NCBI RefSeq assembly: GCF_029542785.1 | Contig: NC_083372.1 | Coordinates: 558,001-622,000, forward strand | Direction: 5' to 3' | DNA length: 64,000 nucleotides | DNA from: Malassezia japonica | Lineage: Eukaryota; Basidiomycota; Malasseziomycetes; Malasseziales; Malasseziaceae | In this document: piece by piece, positions 63,553-64,000 of the stretch | Position numbering within the stretch: the stretch's first letter is position 1 | How the letters are laid out: the number at the start of each line of letters is the position of its first letter | The notes under the pieces: generated by a model | What the model saw: only the letters and a program-made list of their open reading frames with translations | The model's database searches: none | Told to the model about the DNA's origin: nothing | Position numbers and translations under genes: made by a program

Positions 63553-64000
63553 ATGCTCGTCGGAGCGGCCTTCTCTATGCGCACGTCAAGCGGCACGCTG
63601 CGCACAATGTGCACAAGTGCGATGCGCGCACAGGCGCCACGCCCTCCCACGCTGATCCCCAGCGCCCACGTGCTGGCTGGTACCCCGACGCCGAAGGATC
63701 CCATTGAAGTCGCGCGTATATACCCTGACCACCCTCTGATGCGCTTCTTCCAGCGTGTGCCTCTGGAAGTTCCGCGTGCAGGCACGCAAGGCAAGCACGC
63801 TGACGAGCGCGATACGCTGCATGTACCCCAGGCAGTGACCGAGGCAGACCTCTCGAAGGAGTTCTCCTCGCGCTCGTGGCTCGCGCCGGAGCTACGCCGG
63901 AAAAGCAGCGCGGACCTGCACAACCTCTGGTACGTGCTCTCGATTGAGCGCAACCGCCTCGCGACGAGCTGGGAGGAAATCAAGCGCCACAATGCCGAGG
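63553..64000 (+). CDS. MRPL4: Mitochondrial ribosomal protein uL29m (Mrpl4/MRPL47), N-terminal part
   Basis: Open to the window end, so the C-terminus is missing; 149 codons visible. The first ~40 residues (MLVGAAFSMRTSSGTLRTM and on) are a Met/Ser/Thr/Arg-rich presequence without acidic residues. The ribosomal core is recognisable in FSSRSWLAPELRRKSSADLH and LWYVLSIERNRLATSWEEIK, the signature of the MRPL47/uL29m family (RSW-ELR-KS-DLH-LWYVL-ERN). It is a large-subunit protein near the exit tunnel of the mitochondrial ribosome. It is divergent from the NRAMP gene across 171 bp. Confidence 0.88.
   Translation, partial: MLVGAAFSMRTSSGTLRTMCTSAMRAQAPRPPTLIPSAHVLAGTPTPKDPIEVARIYPDHPLMRFFQRVPLEVPRAGTQGKHADERDTLHVPQAVTEADLSKEFSSRSWLAPELRRKSSADLHNLWYVLSIERNRLATSWEEIKRHNAE

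Overview
This is nuclear DNA from a compact basidiomycete yeast genome. I infer Ustilaginomycotina, most likely a Malassezia-type species. The evidence is GC-rich DNA, genes packed with intergenic gaps of 1-200 bp on alternating strands, and very short introns (most are 22-23 nt, GTRYGT donor, CTNAC branch site a few bases before the acceptor). The gene set also fits: a Tay1-type telomere Myb protein, Stn1, Zw10, an SHPRH/Irc20 helicase-ligase and PIG-H. I saw no tRNA, rRNA, transposon or CRISPR array. The species name is an inference from layout and protein families, not a database match.

Layout. 1-3.8 kb: the end of TAH18, then COX9, MAP1, PAN6 and a Rab5-type YPT gene. 3.9-7.6 kb: a Mei2-like RNA-binding protein and a Tay1-like double-Myb protein. 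7.7-12.2 kb: SHPRH/IRC20. 12.2-16.8 kb: COX6, an OXLD1-type protein fused or overlapping with COQ8, and pirin. 16.8-25.7 kb: ARP2, RTF1, PUS1, a TPR-J chaperone, CDC4 and a CTR copper transporter. 25.9-28.7 kb: an AT-richer block with two tandem siderophore-type N-acyltransferases of equal length (433 aa). 28.9-31.7 kb: an S9 serine peptidase whose hydrolase domain is interrupted in frame by a complete PIG-H domain. 32-43.8 kb: CDC55, ZW10, LSM7, ERV41, KEL3, PTC7, JAC1 and STN1. 43.8-49.4 kb: NUP98/NUP145. 49.6-57.8 kb: an intronless 2725-residue reducing polyketide synthase with a terminal reductase domain. 58.4-63.4 kb: an unrecognised low-complexity coiled-coil protein and an NRAMP metal transporter. 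63.55 kb to the end: the start of a mitochondrial ribosomal uL29m gene.

The genes are mostly housekeeping, with mitochondrial functions (COX9, COX6, COQ8, OXLD1, JAC1, PTC7, uL29m) and metal handling (CTR, NRAMP, siderophore acyltransferases) recurring. The strongest unusual signals are two places where tight packing has put neighbouring same-strand genes into one reading frame: S9 peptidase with PIG-H, and COQ8 with OXLD1. Exon structures were worked out by hand from splice motifs, frame continuity and family homology. They should be read as gene models without RNA support.
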